Assembly (NCBI RefSeq): GCF_902706035.1
Contig: NZ_CACSJA010000009.1
Span: 93,173 to 157,172, forward strand
DNA from: Pantoea sp. 18069
GTDB lineage: Bacteria; Pseudomonadota; Gammaproteobacteria; Burkholderiales; Burkholderiaceae_C
Length of the DNA: 64,000 nucleotides
Direction of reading: 5' to 3'
In this document: piece by piece, positions 63,450 through 64,000 of the stretch
How positions within the stretch are numbered: position 1 is the first letter of the stretch
Layout of the letters: each line of letters starts with the position of its first letter
The notes under the pieces: model-generated
What the model saw: the letters and a program-made list of their open reading frames with translations, nothing else
Told to the model about the DNA's origin: nothing
Databases searched by the model: none
Program-made: the position numbers and the translations under genes

Positions 63450-63992
63450 ATGTCCCGCACCCAGCCCCCCGCTCCGTCCACGCCGGCACAGCGCCGCATA
63501 CAGGCCCGGCGCTCCGGCGTCCACGGCAAGGGTGTCTTTGCCGTGCAGGATATTGCCGAGGGCGAAGTCCTCATTGAATACACGGGTGAAATCATCTCCT
63601 GGCAGCAGGCCCAGGACCGTCACCCGCACGACCCGCTGCAGCCCAACCACACGTTCTATTTCCACGTCGACGAAGACCGCGTGATCGACGCCAACTTCGG
63701 CGGCAATTCCTCGCGCTGGATCAACCACAGCTGCAACCCCAACTGCTATACCGATGAGCGCGAAGGCCGTATCTTCATCACCGCGCTGCGCAACATCGCC
63801 GCGGGCGAGGAACTCAACTACGACTACGGCCTGATGCTCGAGGAGCGCTATACGGCCAGGCTCAAGGCCGAGTACCCCTGCTACTGCGGCGCGGCCAACT
63901 GCCGCGGCACGCTGCTCGCGCCCAAGCGCGGCTGGCGCCCGCCCATGCCCGAGACCGCGCAGCCCACGCCCCGCAAGGGCCCCAACGCATGA
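63450..63992 (+). CDS. SET-domain lysine methyltransferase-like protein
   Basis: A 180-residue SET protein with a full core: GKGVFAVQDIAEGEVLIEYTGEII, RWINHSCNPNCYTDE (SAM/substrate pseudoknot), GEELNYDYG with the catalytic Tyr, and a post-SET CYCGAANCRG cysteine motif. This is a eukaryote-like protein methyltransferase fold; the bacterial substrate is unknown, though H1-like tails are plausible. The ATG at 63450 is the only fitting start. The TGA at 63990 overlaps an ATG at 63989 that may begin the next gene, cut by the window end. Confidence 0.9.
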   Translation: MSRTQPPAPSTPAQRRIQARRSGVHGKGVFAVQDIAEGEVLIEYTGEIISWQQAQDRHPHDPLQPNHTFYFHVDEDRVIDANFGGNSSRWINHSCNPNCYTDEREGRIFITALRNIAAGEELNYDYGLMLEERYTARLKAEYPCYCGAANCRGTLLAPKRGWRPPMPETAQPTPRKGPNA

Positions 63993-64000
63993 CCCTGCCC

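Noticed and set aside
60395..63577. A 1060-codon plus-strand open frame
   Set aside because: Antisense to topB, without any recognisable motif; a consequence of high GC third positions.
1..64000. rRNA or tRNA genes
   Set aside because: No cloverleaf with TTCRANYC arms or rRNA-like segments was recognised on either strand.

Overview
This 64 kb window is a chromosome segment of a GC-rich betaproteobacterium, most likely of the family Comamonadaceae. That placement rests on the complete mraZ-to-lpxC division and cell wall cluster, the gene neighbourhoods (rnb-tonB-aroE-mtgA; nrdAB next to ampD-pilR-pilS; accBC-prmA), the Ala/Lys-rich tails on several proteins and the strongly GC-biased codon use. 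It is almost all housekeeping DNA. No rRNA, tRNA, CRISPR array or prophage was seen. The one clear mobile element is a short IS200/IS605-type unit carrying iscB.

Layout. 1-7 kb: the end of xerC, a CobW-type GTPase with a His-rich loop, a DksA that keeps one of the four zinc-finger cysteines, a STAS-like protein, and hslVU. 7.2-26.3 kb: the dcw cluster mraZ-rsmH-ftsL-ftsI-murE-murF-mraY-murD-ftsW-murG-murC-ddlB-ftsQ-ftsA-ftsZ-lpxC, with mostly overlapping ATGA/GTGA junctions from ftsL to ftsQ. It is preceded by 10-bp-spaced MraZ-type repeats. 26.3-33.2 kb: two small membrane or exported proteins, then a minus-strand block (ruvC; mtgA-aroE-tonB-rnb; an esterase). 33.2-38.4 kb: rodA, tldD and a DAHP synthase gene preceded by what looks like an aromatic-amino-acid leader peptide and transcription attenuator. 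38.7-47.6 kb: mpl, an unassigned gene, a TlpA-like thioredoxin, accBC, prmA, a zinc-ribbon/DUF3426 protein, a PfkB kinase and a YdjM-like membrane protein. 47.8-57.7 kb (minus strand): a histone H1-like protein with 39-bp tandem repeats, nrdB, nrdA with two NrdR boxes, ampD, pilR, pilS and a PP0621-type small protein. 57.7-59.5 kb: iscB with a structured upstream region expected to be its omega RNA. 59.6-64 kb: a tyrosine phosphatase, a topoisomerase III with a C-terminal SWIB domain, and a SET-domain protein.

Functional logic. Much of the window serves envelope growth: lipid II synthesis (murC-G, mraY, ddlB), divisome (ftsL, I, W, Q, A, Z), elongation (rodA), wall recycling (mpl, ampD), glycan polymerisation (mtgA), lipid A (lpxC) and fatty acid supply (accBC). 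The rest covers dNTP synthesis, aromatic amino acids, pilus regulation and DNA topology.

The most unusual points are the intact IscB RNA-guided nuclease unit without a transposase, the putative aroG attenuator, a dispersed intergenic repeat found in three near-complete copies, a MurD with an extra N-terminal segment of about 130 residues, and a recurring arrangement of a -10-like hexamer 6-9 nt before start codons, which suggests leaderless transcripts.
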